Positions 7,985 to 15,869 of a stretch of 22,610 nt of DNA are shown in pieces. The position numbers were made by a program, and so were the translations under genes. The stretch is from positions 1 to 22,610 of IMG/VR virus record IMGVR_UViG_3300028393_000360; one strand, given 5' to 3'. Within the stretch, counting starts at the first letter, position 1. Each line of letters begins with the position of its first letter. Below the pieces are notes generated by a model. That model had not been told where the DNA came from. It made no database searches and worked only from the letters and a program-made list of their open reading frames with translations. The stretch is from a virus.

Positions 7985-7992
7985 ATAAATAC
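7985..7992 (+). promoter_or_regulatory. ATAAATAC motif, candidate late promoter or start signal
   Basis: ATAAATAC ends 4 bases before the ATG at 7997 and lies in the 59-base divergent gap between the acetyltransferase and the small-terminase gene. No Shine-Dalgarno is present between motif and start. A T4-type late promoter here would give an almost leaderless message. Confidence 0.45.
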
Positions 7993-7996
7993 TAGT

Positions 7997-8341
7997 ATGG
8001 AACACGAAAAATCTAAAGAAAAGAAACAACGAGGCGGTGCTCGCCCGGGGGCTGGGCGTAAGGCTGGTGGCAAGAATCAAGTTACTATTGAAACACTATT
8101 AGAGACATTACATGCTAAAACAGGCGGACATAGTTACGAGCAATTATTAGTTGAGGACTTTTTACAAGCCAGAATTAATGATGACAAGCAATTGATAATG
8201 AAATATCATAATTTAATATTAAATAAAGTAATGAACAGTTTGGCTCGTATTGAAGTAACTGATAGCGCAGACGCAGTAGAGTTAAAGAAGTTAGCATTTG
8301 CTGACGCATTGGCTAAACTCGCAGGTATCAAGGAAGAATAA
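7997..8341 (+). CDS. terS: Probable terminase small subunit
   Basis: This is a 114-residue protein with the basic N-terminal motif RGGARPGAGRKAGGKN (12-27), typical of many phage small terminase proteins, followed by a helical region (about 30-112). Small terminases bind the phage packaging site and pass DNA to the large subunit. I start at ATG 7997; an in-frame TTG at 7973 would add eight residues but has no better ribosome site. Neither start has a Shine-Dalgarno, and the ATG is immediately preceded by ATAAATACTAGT. It is divergent from the acetyltransferase gene. The large terminase is about 2 kb downstream, separated by five small genes. The 108-residue protein just before TerL is the alternative TerS candidate. 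Confidence 0.6.
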   Translation: MEHEKSKEKKQRGGARPGAGRKAGGKNQVTIETLLETLHAKTGGHSYEQLLVEDFLQARINDDKQLIMKYHNLILNKVMNSLARIEVTDSADAVELKKLAFADALAKLAGIKEE

Positions 8342-8345
8342 ATAG
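8338..8345 (+). promoter_or_regulatory. ATAAATAG motif overlapping the terS stop codon
   Basis: ATAAATAG includes the terS TAA stop and ends 4 bases before the ATG of the 48-codon gene at 8350. The nearest purine-rich stretch, AAGGAAG, is about 13 bases before the start, too far for a normal ribosome site. Confidence 0.35.
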
Positions 8346-8349
8346 TATT

Positions 8350-8496
8350 ATGCCATTGATTAAGTCAACGAGTAAGAAAGCATTCGGAGAGAATGTTAAA
8401 AGAGAGATTGCTAGTGGGAAACCACAAAAGCAAGCGGTAGCAATCGCCTATGCGACTAAAAGAGCAGTGGCTAAGAAAACAAAAGGGAAAAAGTAA
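8350..8496 (+). CDS. Conserved 48-residue basic phage microprotein
   Basis: This short open frame starts MPLIKSTSKKAFGENV and continues with GKPQKQAVAIAYATKRA, ending in a Lys-rich tail (KKTKGKK). I recognise this pattern (MPLIK...SKKAF..N...E...GKPQKQA.AIAY..KR) as a small protein seen often in phage genomes near terminase genes; its function is not known to me. The protein is strongly basic, with a predicted helix in the second half, so nucleic-acid binding is plausible (inference). Its stop overlaps the ATG of the next gene by one base (TAATG), implying translational coupling. Confidence 0.75.
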   Translation: MPLIKSTSKKAFGENVKREIASGKPQKQAVAIAYATKRAVAKKTKGKK

Positions 8497-8906
8497 TGAA
8501 ACCAAATAGCAAAACACAAGATGATTCTAATCTAAATTTTGATGGTATGGAAAAGATCGCTACAAAGCGTTCTAGTAAATATCAGACAAATCATTGGTCA
8601 GGTCATATGAATGATGGTCGTGATGTAAACTTCGGACGCGGTCCTACAAAAGGCAATCAAGATCACGCAGCAAAGAAAGTTGGACCTCCAGCAACATTTG
8701 ATAACTTTCGTGAGCCACCAATTGGCGGTATGCCAGCAGGAAAGTTTAAGAATCCTGATAGCATTAATGTCGGCGGTCAAGTTCGTAACAATGGTGGAAC
8801 TCGTGCGTGGGATCCTAAAGGTGAACAGAATTACAAAGGCAATATAGACAAGATCAATGCTGGTAACAATGGTCCAGCAGGTCCTGGCGTATGGAAAGGT
8901 TGGTAA
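8496..8906 (+). CDS. Unknown Gly/Asn/Lys-rich protein
   Basis: This is a 136-residue protein with low-complexity, probably disordered sequence rich in Gly, Asn, Lys and Pro, and no recognisable domain. Short motifs include FGRGPTKGNQDHAAKK and GGQVRNNGGTRAWDP, with a C-terminal GPGVWKGW. The start is coupled to the previous stop (TAATG), with AAAAGGG about 8 bases upstream. The next gene starts one base after its stop. Position in the packaging region suggests a DNA-binding or minor head protein, but this is a guess from context. Confidence 0.7.
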   Translation: MKPNSKTQDDSNLNFDGMEKIATKRSSKYQTNHWSGHMNDGRDVNFGRGPTKGNQDHAAKKVGPPATFDNFREPPIGGMPAGKFKNPDSINVGGQVRNNGGTRAWDPKGEQNYKGNIDKINAGNNGPAGPGVWKGW

Positions 8907-8907
8907 T

Positions 8908-9210
8908 ATGAGAATTAGTACATCAAACCCACAAACAAAAGCAATCAATCAAAAGCGTGGTCCTGCTACAGGTAATGCTGGCACTCCAAGCAAGCGTAAT
9001 GCTTTTGTTGATATGAAGAACGATACAAATAGTGAAAAGAATCAGATGGCTCAAATGATTCAAAATGCTGTTGCTAATCGTGGTCGCGGAATGAAACCAT
9101 TCATTGACCCTACTGTTGAAAGTTTACACGACAATACAGGTCCTAAAACTAATCCAACAGCAAATGGCGCAAAGTTGCCAAAGAAATATAAAAGCCCAAA
9201 GAAGTTTTAA
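8908..9210 (+). CDS. Unknown basic low-complexity protein
   Basis: This is a 100-residue protein starting MRISTSNPQTKAINQKRGP and ending KLPKKYKSPKKF. It is rich in Lys, Asn, Pro and Gly, with a short likely helix (NSEKNQMAQMIQNAVANRG, about residues 40-58). I chose the ATG at 8908 over an upstream TTG at 8857, because the ATG follows the previous stop by one base and has GGAAAGG upstream at good spacing. It is not recognised. It has the same disordered, basic character as the gene before it and is followed by a hairpin. Confidence 0.68.
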   Translation: MRISTSNPQTKAINQKRGPATGNAGTPSKRNAFVDMKNDTNSEKNQMAQMIQNAVANRGRGMKPFIDPTVESLHDNTGPKTNPTANGAKLPKKYKSPKKF

Positions 9211-9212
9211 GA

Positions 9213-9220
9213 GTAAATAC
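9213..9220 (+). promoter_or_regulatory. GTAAATAC motif, candidate late promoter
   Basis: GTAAATAC immediately precedes (and by two bases overlaps) the hairpin at 9219-9247, and lies 51 bases before the ATG at 9272. If it is a promoter, the hairpin would sit at the very 5' end of the transcript. Confidence 0.3.
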
Positions 9221-9247
9221 ATGAGATAGCATTGTGCTGTCTCATGT
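9219..9247 (+). terminator. Intergenic hairpin, possible terminator or 5' mRNA stem-loop
   Basis: ACATGAGATAGCA (9219-9231) pairs with TGCTGTCTCATGT (9235-9247) around the loop TTG: a 13-pair stem with one G-U wobble. It is followed by TTATTGATTT, a weak T-rich tract rather than a clean U run. It lies in the 61-base gap between the low-complexity genes and the 255-residue gene. It may be a weak terminator, or a stabilising stem-loop at the start of the next message. Confidence 0.55.
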
Positions 9248-9271
9248 TTATTGATTTGAAAGGAAAAAGAA

Positions 9272-10039
9272 ATGAACGATACTAACCCATGGGTAGATGA
9301 AACAACTCCAGTTGTCCCAGAGAAAAAAACAAAATCTAAATTAACAGCCCCTGTTGTAGAAGTCAAACAAGAGTTTGATGCCGAATACGATATAGACGGG
9401 CTAATGACTGACTTCCCCACAGCAAACTTACTTGAACGATTCGTCTATGATGAAACCGGTATTGTATTGAACTTAAAAGGTCGTGCGAACAAATTAAAAT
9501 ATCAAGTAGCAATGGATGTGCTTAATCGTAAAGAAGTGGACTTAAAGTTTATTGGTAGCGAGAACCCATACATTGACAGAAATGACATGGTCCCTACTGA
9601 ACCATTACTACCTATCCCACCTCGTGATCCTAGTTTACCTCCTAATTCAGAAGTACAAAATATATTCTTAAGTCATTATGTTCCACACCCTGATAATGAT
9701 TTCAGAGCAAGAGGAAAGAAAGTAATATGCTGGTTTAAGAAATACAAGAACGGCGTTATTAGTTATGAGATCATGGGTCCATTAGATCAAGTAGCGCATG
9801 GAACAAAGATTGACAAATATGGTCGTGAGCGTCCTGAAGTTATTAAATGGGTAAACCCACGCACTGGCGAACAAACTATTATGCGTGAGGATGGAACACT
9901 AACTCCTGTTGGTCGTAGATTGCGTAGTATGATGATGTCACTTAAAGTTAACAAGAGTAATCAATGGGATGTATGGGTTGATCGTGAATTTGGTCAATTA
10001 AATCAAGGCGCTATATCTAATCCATGGGACTTAAAATGA
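9272..10039 (+). CDS. Unknown phage protein upstream of terminase
   Basis: This is a 255-residue protein with a charged, Pro/Lys-rich N-terminus (1-35), then an apparently folded region with VYDETGIVLNLKGRANKL (58-75), a Pro-rich linker (PTEPLLPIPPRDPSLPP), and VICWFKKYKNGVISYEIMGP in the second half. I do not recognise a domain. A clear ribosome site, AAAGGA at 9259-9264, lies 7 bases before the ATG. Its stop overlaps the next start (ATGA at 10036-10039), so it is coupled to the pre-terminase gene and probably works in packaging or head formation (inference). Confidence 0.7.
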   Translation: MNDTNPWVDETTPVVPEKKTKSKLTAPVVEVKQEFDAEYDIDGLMTDFPTANLLERFVYDETGIVLNLKGRANKLKYQVAMDVLNRKEVDLKFIGSENPYIDRNDMVPTEPLLPIPPRDPSLPPNSEVQNIFLSHYVPHPDNDFRARGKKVICWFKKYKNGVISYEIMGPLDQVAHGTKIDKYGRERPEVIKWVNPRTGEQTIMREDGTLTPVGRRLRSMMMSLKVNKSNQWDVWVDREFGQLNQGAISNPWDLK

Positions 10040-10362
10040 CAATCCGTGATGGTGTAATAAAGCAAGCACAAGAACTTGCTAGACATAATGATACATTAAT
10101 ACTTCAAAAGATTAATGCTAGTCATCGTATAGCGTTTCAAGAAAAGTTTCCTGGACAAATTGAACACATTTTACGCTTACTAACTGAACGCTTACAAGCA
10201 GGATTAGATAAACGCGGTGATACTGTTGTGTTAGAAGATGTATCAACATGGAAATTAAGTCCTGCTGAATTACATGATATGTCAAGTGCTATTCGTGACA
10301 TATTTGAAGTTCGTCAACAAGTGAGGGTAGAAGATGCTATCAACAGAAGTATTGATGGCTAG
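10036..10362 (+). CDS. Small helical protein coupled to TerL; alternative TerS candidate
   Basis: This is a 108-residue protein starting MTIRDGVIKQAQELAR, predicted mostly helical (QIEHILRLLTERLQAGLDKRG; SPAELHDMSSAIRDIFEVRQQV). ATG 10036 is chosen because it forms an ATGA overlap with the upstream stop; an in-frame ATG at 10024 would overlap the upstream gene by 16 bases. Its end overlaps the large terminase start by 29 bases, so all three genes are coupled. Size, helicity and position fit a small terminase subunit, but it lacks a recognisable DNA-binding motif, and the gene at 7997 has the more typical TerS signature. Confidence 0.65.
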   Translation: MTIRDGVIKQAQELARHNDTLILQKINASHRIAFQEKFPGQIEHILRLLTERLQAGLDKRGDTVVLEDVSTWKLSPAELHDMSSAIRDIFEVRQQVRVEDAINRSIDG

Positions 10363-11947
10363 AGCCTTGCGCTGGGCAGTAGATAAATACGACCTAACAA
10401 TAGATTCACTTAAAACAATACCTGGCCCACTTAAAAGCCAACTACAAGAACTAGCAATTAGCGTATGCGATGACATGCGCTATAATCAACTAAAATACTT
10501 TCGCCCATTTAACCATCAACGAACATTTTTTCGTACTGGTAGTTGTGAGCGTAGAGGTATACTAGCAGCAAATCGTATTGGTAAAACAGTATCAACTTGC
10601 TATGAAACTGCCATGCACCTGACAGGAATATATCCTGAATGGTGGGATGGTTATCGCTTTGACACAGCAATCACTTGTATGGTAGCAGGTGAGGGCTGGA
10701 GTCAAGTCGCACTCGTATTACAAAACGAATTATTAGGAACTCAAGATGTCAAAATTTCTGAAAGTATTGGATCAGGTGCTATACCTCGCAGTTGTATTAT
10801 TACTGATACAATGCGTAATGACGGCGCAAATTGTATTGGTGTGGAAATTAAGCATATTAGTGGTGGCAACAGTTATTTGCTTTTTGCCAACTATACGCAA
10901 GAAGTTAGACAACTACAAGGGTTCAAGTTAAATCTTGCTGTCTTTGACGAGCAACCACCAGATGACTTCTTTAGTGAGATGGTAACTCGTACAGCAACAA
11001 CACAAGGTAAAGTGTTATGTTCATTTACTCCATTAAAAGGATTGAATGGATTAGTTAGCAAGTTTTGGAACAAAGAAGAAGGCTATGAATTTATTCGTGT
11101 TGCTTGGAGTGATGTACCAGAATATGATCCCTGGGGTCAACCATTTCTGTTAATGTCAACTCGTAGACAACTTGAACGAGATTATTTGCCACATGAAAGA
11201 GAAGCACGAATTGCTGGTAAACCTGTTATGGGTAAAGGCGCTGTGTTTCAATTAAGTAATTGGCCCACATATACTACAGGTGAAATTGATTTTACTCGTA
11301 TGCCAAACATACATAGAATCATATCACTTGATTTGGGTTTAGTTAATGATAAAACAGTTATTAGTTTAATATACTGGGAACCACATGAACGAACAGCATA
11401 CTTACACAAGCAAATCATTGTTCAGGGAATTGAAGAAGCAATACCCACACAGTATATTAATCATTTACTTCGTCCTGAAGTGTTTGGTACTCCTATTGTT
11501 TTACCTGCTGACGCAAATACTAGTGGCAGATATACTATGAGTAGTAGTTCAATTAGAGAATTGTTTGAGAGTTATCAATTGAATGTATATGAGAAAGCAA
11601 TAATGAATCCGCCAGATAATGAAGGGCGTACAACTAATCACAAGAGTTATGGTATTAATCAGATGCGGCAAATGCTAGAGGTTGGAAGTTTAATGGTTAA
11701 TGAGAATTGTACTCAATTCTTAAGTGAAGCACAGAACTATTATGTAGATGAAAGAGGGCGCTTTAGCGATCCAGACGATTGTATTGATTCAGTACGCTAT
11801 GGAATATTAGGTTGTTTACAGGGAATCGCAGAACCCTGGGATAATAGATCACCGCAACAACGCATGGCAGCGCAACGAGATCGTTATGTTAAATATGATG
11901 ACAGTAACAAACCAGCTTGGAAGAAAGCATACAATCCAGCACAATAA
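10334..11947 (+). CDS. terL: Terminase large subunit (packaging ATPase and nuclease)
   Basis: This is a 537-residue protein with a variant Walker A in GILAANRIGKT (75-85) followed by HLTGIYPEWW (95-104), a pattern typical of phage large terminases. The Walker B/glutamate reads LAVFDEQPPDD (D205, E206), and the coupling motif III is CSFTPLKG (229-236). The C-terminal RNase H-like nuclease shows the acidic residues expected: D333 in SLDLGLVNDKT, D393 in LPADANTSGR and D485 in DDCIDSVRYG. Length is normal and both halves are intact. TerL pumps DNA through the portal and cuts the concatemer. Start 10334 has GAGGG about 7 bases upstream; an ATG at 10355 has a poorer site. Confidence 0.93.
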   Translation: MLSTEVLMARALRWAVDKYDLTIDSLKTIPGPLKSQLQELAISVCDDMRYNQLKYFRPFNHQRTFFRTGSCERRGILAANRIGKTVSTCYETAMHLTGIYPEWWDGYRFDTAITCMVAGEGWSQVALVLQNELLGTQDVKISESIGSGAIPRSCIITDTMRNDGANCIGVEIKHISGGNSYLLFANYTQEVRQLQGFKLNLAVFDEQPPDDFFSEMVTRTATTQGKVLCSFTPLKGLNGLVSKFWNKEEGYEFIRVAWSDVPEYDPWGQPFLLMSTRRQLERDYLPHEREARIAGKPVMGKGAVFQLSNWPTYTTGEIDFTRMPNIHRIISLDLGLVNDKTVISLIYWEPHERTAYLHKQIIVQGIEEAIPTQYINHLLRPEVFGTPIVLPADANTSGRYTMSSSSIRELFESYQLNVYEKAIMNPPDNEGRTTNHKSYGINQMRQMLEVGSLMVNENCTQFLSEAQNYYVDERGRFSDPDDCIDSVRYGILGCLQGIAEPWDNRSPQQRMAAQRDRYVKYDDSNKPAWKKAYNPAQ

Positions 11948-11949
11948 TA

Positions 11950-11957
11950 CTAAATAG
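11950..11957 (+). promoter_or_regulatory. CTAAATAG motif, candidate late promoter of the portal gene
   Basis: CTAAATAG lies three bases after the terL stop and 35 bases before the portal ATG, which has its own AAAGGA site at 11980-11985. The spacing leaves room for a normal leader. Confidence 0.4.
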
Positions 11958-11992
11958 AATATATGCTATAAAAAGCACCAAAGGAACCATCA

Positions 11993-14275
11993 ATGTTGGA
12001 CATTAAAAATATCCCCGTAAGTAACATAAATCAGAACAGAAAGATAAATGCTACTTTCGTTCGTATGAAAAATCAAATGGATGTCAAAATGGCGGGTTAT
12101 TTACGCTATTTGGGCACAAAGAACGCAGTAAATCGTGCTAGTGATTATCATTATTTATGTCTTGCGGTTACAGATAGTACAGCACCTGTAAACGGGATAG
12201 ATTATATTCACCCTAGTGTTAAACCAGTAGTTGATTATGCTACAGCAGTTATTGCTAAAGGATTGATGCCAAATGGCGAAATTAACTTTGAATTCGTTGC
12301 TGATGGTGAAGATGATGAGATAGCAGCAAGACAAGCAACTGATATGGTCAGTAAAGTTGTCAATCAAATGAATGATCCACACTTTATATTAGAACGCTGG
12401 ATCATGGATGCGACCATGCACAAGAATGGTATGATGATGATCAAACCAATTCGTGAACCTATAGTGCGTTATATTGAAACACAAGGTACGATGGACCAAT
12501 TAAAAGCATTTGAGCAGCAAGCAAGTGAAGGCGGACTTACATCATTAAGACAAGGTAAGCGTAAAATCCATGTTGACATGGAAAAGGCAATGCCTGAAAT
12601 ACAACAACTATTAGGTCAACAAGATAAAGAATCAGCAAAACAAATGATAGATCATCATATGTCTACAATGGCTGATTTACCAGAAGAACAAGATCAAGAA
12701 ACATTATCAGATAATCAGCAAGAAATTACTCAAGGTAATCTTGCAGGTAAAGAACAAATTTTAAGTGACGCAATTAATCGCAATACAATCTATTCAGCAA
12801 AGTATAAACTAACTGGTTACAATGTTAATGTTAGATTTGTCCCAATCGCACAACACTATTGGATATGTGATCCTACTGTACCACAAATGAGAGATCAACC
12901 TTTCTGTGGTTACTATGATCCTATGACTATTCAAGAAGCAATGGAATTATATCCAGGCATTGATTTAGAAGAATTTAGAATTCATGCTGAATACAACATG
13001 AATGGTGCTTACCAAGCTGGTAGTGTATTAAACAATTTAGCGATTCACGCAAGAGATAGTGTGCCTGTTATGGGTATACCTGTAAGTTCAGCAGCAAGTG
13101 CTGACCCAGATAGTCGTCAAGTATCTATTGTTACCGTATGGAACAAATATGATATTGATGGTGATGGTGAACTAGAATTAGTAGAACTAATCTATAGTGG
13201 TAGTTATATTATATCAGCAAAAGAAGTTGAGTTTATTCCTGTTGCGAATATGTGTCCAAAGCCATTACCAGGTAATTTCTATGGTATGAGTATTGCTGAA
13301 AGTGTTATTCCCATGCAGGAATATAATACATCAGCAGCAAGAGCAGAAATACAATTGGGTCTATTGACAGCAACACCTCGTATTGGTGTTAAACCAGATC
13401 GTTTAGATTTTGAGATGTTACAAGATGGCGAAAGTGCTATCTTTATATTGGATAGTAAGTTTGATCCAGCAAAAGACATATACCAGATTCCTCCTCCAAG
13501 TGGCAATTTAGATTTCTTGGAAAGATCAATGGAGCGTATACAACAAGATACTATGGCTATGGTTGGTATGACAACACCTACGGATGTATTCAATCCAGAA
13601 GTTATGTCATCAGGTAATAGTGGTATCAAATTACAATTAGCATTGACACCAAATCAAATCATACAAGATAACACAGTTCGCAATAGCGCAGAAGGATTGC
13701 GTGAAGCAATATGGTTGGTATGGCGCACATTGATTCAATATGGTGATGATTATGGAGTAAAAAGATTAGCACAAAGTTTTCACCCAGACAAAAAGCCTGA
13801 GTTTTTAGATTATCTAGCTTGGGACGATATGAATTTTTGTGATAGAAAAGAAGTTCATTTAGAACTAGCATTAGGTATGATGAGTGAAGAAAACTCATTG
13901 GCACGATTACAGATTATACAGAAATGTCAAACTGAATTATATCAAGCAACACAAAGCATGGTACAAGCAGGAACATTGACTCCTGAGATATACAAGAAGA
14001 TTAAGAAGCCATTTGCTGACACATTATATGTGCTTGGCGTCAAAGATTGTAATACATATTTGCCAAGTGATGAAGAAGTAGCAACTATGATTAAACAAGG
14101 TCAAGAAGCAATGAAGAACAAAGAACCTAGTCCAGTAGAGAAGAAGGACTTAAGTTCAGCAGATTTGAACAAAGTAAAATCACAACAAATTATGGCTGAA
14201 ATACAGGGCAAAGACGCACAAAGTCAATTGGATTATATGGCGTTAGCACAAGGAACACCAAAAGTATACTCGTAA
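11993..14275 (+). CDS. Portal protein
   Basis: This 760-residue protein follows TerL directly. The size fits large podovirus portals of the P22, N4 and SU10 kind. Portal-like segments are YNTSAARAEIQLGLLTATPR (444-463), PGNFYGMSIAESVIPMQEYN (426-445) and SSGNSGIKLQLALTPNQII (539-557), followed by helical stem/wing sequence. The dodecameric portal sits at one capsid vertex and is the channel for DNA packaging and ejection. Residues 387-398 (DIDGDGELELVE) match the 12-residue EF-hand calcium loop pattern, with D387, D389, D391, G392 and E398. Residues 160-265 are Gln/Glu-rich and probably an insertion or flexible wing. There is a strong AAAGGA ribosome site. Confidence 0.85.
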   Translation: MLDIKNIPVSNINQNRKINATFVRMKNQMDVKMAGYLRYLGTKNAVNRASDYHYLCLAVTDSTAPVNGIDYIHPSVKPVVDYATAVIAKGLMPNGEINFEFVADGEDDEIAARQATDMVSKVVNQMNDPHFILERWIMDATMHKNGMMMIKPIREPIVRYIETQGTMDQLKAFEQQASEGGLTSLRQGKRKIHVDMEKAMPEIQQLLGQQDKESAKQMIDHHMSTMADLPEEQDQETLSDNQQEITQGNLAGKEQILSDAINRNTIYSAKYKLTGYNVNVRFVPIAQHYWICDPTVPQMRDQPFCGYYDPMTIQEAMELYPGIDLEEFRIHAEYNMNGAYQAGSVLNNLAIHARDSVPVMGIPVSSAASADPDSRQVSIVTVWNKYDIDGDGELELVELIYSGSYIISAKEVEFIPVANMCPKPLPGNFYGMSIAESVIPMQEYNTSAARAEIQLGLLTATPRIGVKPDRLDFEMLQDGESAIFILDSKFDPAKDIYQIPPPSGNLDFLERSMERIQQDTMAMVGMTTPTDVFNPEVMSSGNSGIKLQLALTPNQIIQDNTVRNSAEGLREAIWLVWRTLIQYGDDYGVKRLAQSFHPDKKPEFLDYLAWDDMNFCDRKEVHLELALGMMSEENSLARLQIIQKCQTELYQATQSMVQAGTLTPEIYKKIKKPFADTLYVLGVKDCNTYLPSDEEVATMIKQGQEAMKNKEPSPVEKKDLSSADLNKVKSQQIMAEIQGKDAQSQLDYMALAQGTPKVYS

Positions 14276-14298
14276 AATATGAATATATTAACCAAATC

Positions 14299-14306
14299 AT
14301 AAATAC
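14299..14306 (+). promoter_or_regulatory. ATAAATAC motif adjacent to a start codon
   Basis: ATAAATAC ends 3 bases before the ATG at 14310. No Shine-Dalgarno is present. This is the tightest motif-to-start spacing in the window and, unlike others, does not overlap a stop codon. Confidence 0.45.
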
Positions 14307-14309
14307 AAT

Positions 14310-14648
14310 ATGATTAATGAAGAAACAATAGAATTTTATAATAGTAGATTGACATTAGATGTAAGCAGTTTGAAGTCGCTTTCACCAGCACAGAAAGACA
14401 AAATTAGACACTATGGTAGTCAATCAGAAGCATTATTAAAGAATAAGGATCTGGCGATGTTCGTCCATCACTTCAAGTTTGAACTTGCTGATAGATTAGC
14501 AGGTATTGGAGGACATACACCAGATGACAATGCCCAAAGAATTGCGATAAGTAATGAATTAGCAGGTATTGACAATTTCATAACTGGTCTGAAAAGAGCA
14601 GTTTATTGGAAGAATCGTGTTGGTAACACAGAAGTGCCCAACACATAA
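14310..14648 (+). CDS. Unknown small protein between portal and scaffold
   Basis: This is a 112-residue, mostly helical, soluble protein (DVSSLKSLSPAQKDKIRHYG; FKFELADRLAGIGGH; GIDNFITGLKRAVYW). I do not recognise the family. It has no signal peptide or membrane segment. It starts without a Shine-Dalgarno just after an ATAAATAC motif, and ends 17 bases before the scaffold gene. Position between portal and scaffold suggests a head-assembly accessory role (inference only). Confidence 0.7.
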   Translation: MINEETIEFYNSRLTLDVSSLKSLSPAQKDKIRHYGSQSEALLKNKDLAMFVHHFKFELADRLAGIGGHTPDDNAQRIAISNELAGIDNFITGLKRAVYWKNRVGNTEVPNT

Positions 14649-14652
14649 ATAC
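14645..14652 (+). promoter_or_regulatory. ATAAATAC motif upstream of the scaffold gene
   Basis: ATAAATAC overlaps the stop codon of the preceding gene and ends 13 bases before the scaffold ATG. A separate AAAGGA site lies at 14654-14659, between motif and start. Confidence 0.4.
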
Positions 14653-14665
14653 TAAAGGAAATTAA

Positions 14666-15838
14666 ATGACAGAAACGATCACGCCTAACGCTCCAACAAG
14701 CGCGGCCACTGAACAAAACGCAGTCCCTAGTTTAGATTCTATAGCACAGAAAATGACCGCTATGCGTGAATTAACGCAGCGTAATCAAATTCGTACTACT
14801 GAACAGGCTGAGACAGGTCAAGATGAGTCGGCAGAAGCATCAAGCCCTGTGGCACCAAACAATGGAAACATTGTGCCAGAAGTTGACGATACTGAAGATA
14901 GTATTGATAATGCCACTGATGATGAAAATGCCCATGAAAATGTAAGCAATTCTAATTCAGACAGCACAAGCGATGAATTAATAGATTTTATTGAATTCGC
15001 AGAAACGAACCCTAACGCTAAGTTTAAGTTCATGCGAAACGGTAAAGAAGTAGTCGTAGATGCTAAAAAGGCAGCAGCAATATTAGGACAGGGATCGGCA
15101 ATACATGAAGATGCCCGACAACTGAAGATAGAACGAGCAGAATTTGATGAATATCTAAATCAAACTCGGCAACGACAGGAGGGGCTAACATTAGCAATGG
15201 AATTTACTATCCAACCGCAGTTGAGAAAAGCGTATGATGAGATTGTGAAAACACAAAATTATCAAACAACATTTCAACAGCAGTTACAGCAGACAAATGA
15301 TCCCGCGCATCAAGCACGAATTCATGCGTCCATGCAGCAGAATGAACAATATATTAGGCAACAACAGAATGTAATAGGTCAGTTGAAGCCACAAATAGAT
15401 CAGTTCAAACAATTGCGAGCCCAGGAGGTAGGTACCAGATTGACAGAAGCACGAAAGAACTTTACAGACAAAGAGTTGAAAAACGAATATGTCTTTAATG
15501 AGGTTCGTGAAAAAGTTGCTAAATTATGGCCTCATGCTAATCAAGAAATGATTCCTGGAATTCCGAACATAGACCTGATATCAAGTGATGAAAACTTATT
15601 AAGTTTAGTCCGTGATGGTCTACGATATAGAAGTAAACCATCAACAAAAAATGCTGGAAGCAGCATGGCCGCTCTAACGCAGCGTAAAGGTTCAAGCACC
15701 CAAAGAGGTGACAATGACCAGTTGAGCAAACTTCGTGAACAAGCCAAGACCGGTGACAAACGCACACGCGACTCAGCCGGTGACAATCTCTTAATGGCGC
15801 AGTTAAGTAAACTACGGTCAGCAAGAGGTGGTAGATAA
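14666..15838 (+). CDS. Probable capsid scaffolding protein
   Basis: This 390-residue protein lies directly upstream of the capsid gene, the usual place for scaffold. The N-terminal 110 residues are acidic and disordered (runs of D, E, S, N). About 108-165 is a conserved-looking segment (FIEFAETNPNAKFKFMRNGK, then KKAAAILGQG). About 165-270 is a Gln-rich probable coiled coil. The C-terminus (330-390) is basic (STKNAGSSMAALTQRKGSS; ending KLRSARGGR), as in scaffolds that use a basic tail to bind the coat protein. Scaffolds guide procapsid assembly and are lost or degraded before packaging. No protease motif is visible. The call rests on composition, layout and gene order, not on sequence family recognition. 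Confidence 0.72.
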   Translation: MTETITPNAPTSAATEQNAVPSLDSIAQKMTAMRELTQRNQIRTTEQAETGQDESAEASSPVAPNNGNIVPEVDDTEDSIDNATDDENAHENVSNSNSDSTSDELIDFIEFAETNPNAKFKFMRNGKEVVVDAKKAAAILGQGSAIHEDARQLKIERAEFDEYLNQTRQRQEGLTLAMEFTIQPQLRKAYDEIVKTQNYQTTFQQQLQQTNDPAHQARIHASMQQNEQYIRQQQNVIGQLKPQIDQFKQLRAQEVGTRLTEARKNFTDKELKNEYVFNEVREKVAKLWPHANQEMIPGIPNIDLISSDENLLSLVRDGLRYRSKPSTKNAGSSMAALTQRKGSSTQRGDNDQLSKLREQAKTGDKRTRDSAGDNLLMAQLSKLRSARGGR

Positions 15839-15869
15839 AATAGCCTAATTACATTTTAAGGAGAATATT

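Noticed and set aside
8857-8907. TTG-started extension of the 100-residue protein
   Set aside because: It would overlap the upstream gene by 50 bases; the ATG at 8908 has a better ribosome site and a one-base gap.
10334-10362. Possible frameshift joining the 108-residue protein to TerL
   Set aside because: TerL has its own ATG with a Shine-Dalgarno and a full-length N-terminus; a 29-base overlap is ordinary translational coupling.
13279-13629. Minus-strand 116-codon frame inside the portal gene
   Set aside because: No ribosome site or recognisable domain, and it overlaps a well-supported portal region completely.
15537-15824. Two overlapping minus-strand frames at the 3' end of the scaffold gene
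   Set aside because: Cys/His/Leu-rich shadow translations in different frames with no start signals; the sense frame is intact and conserved-looking.
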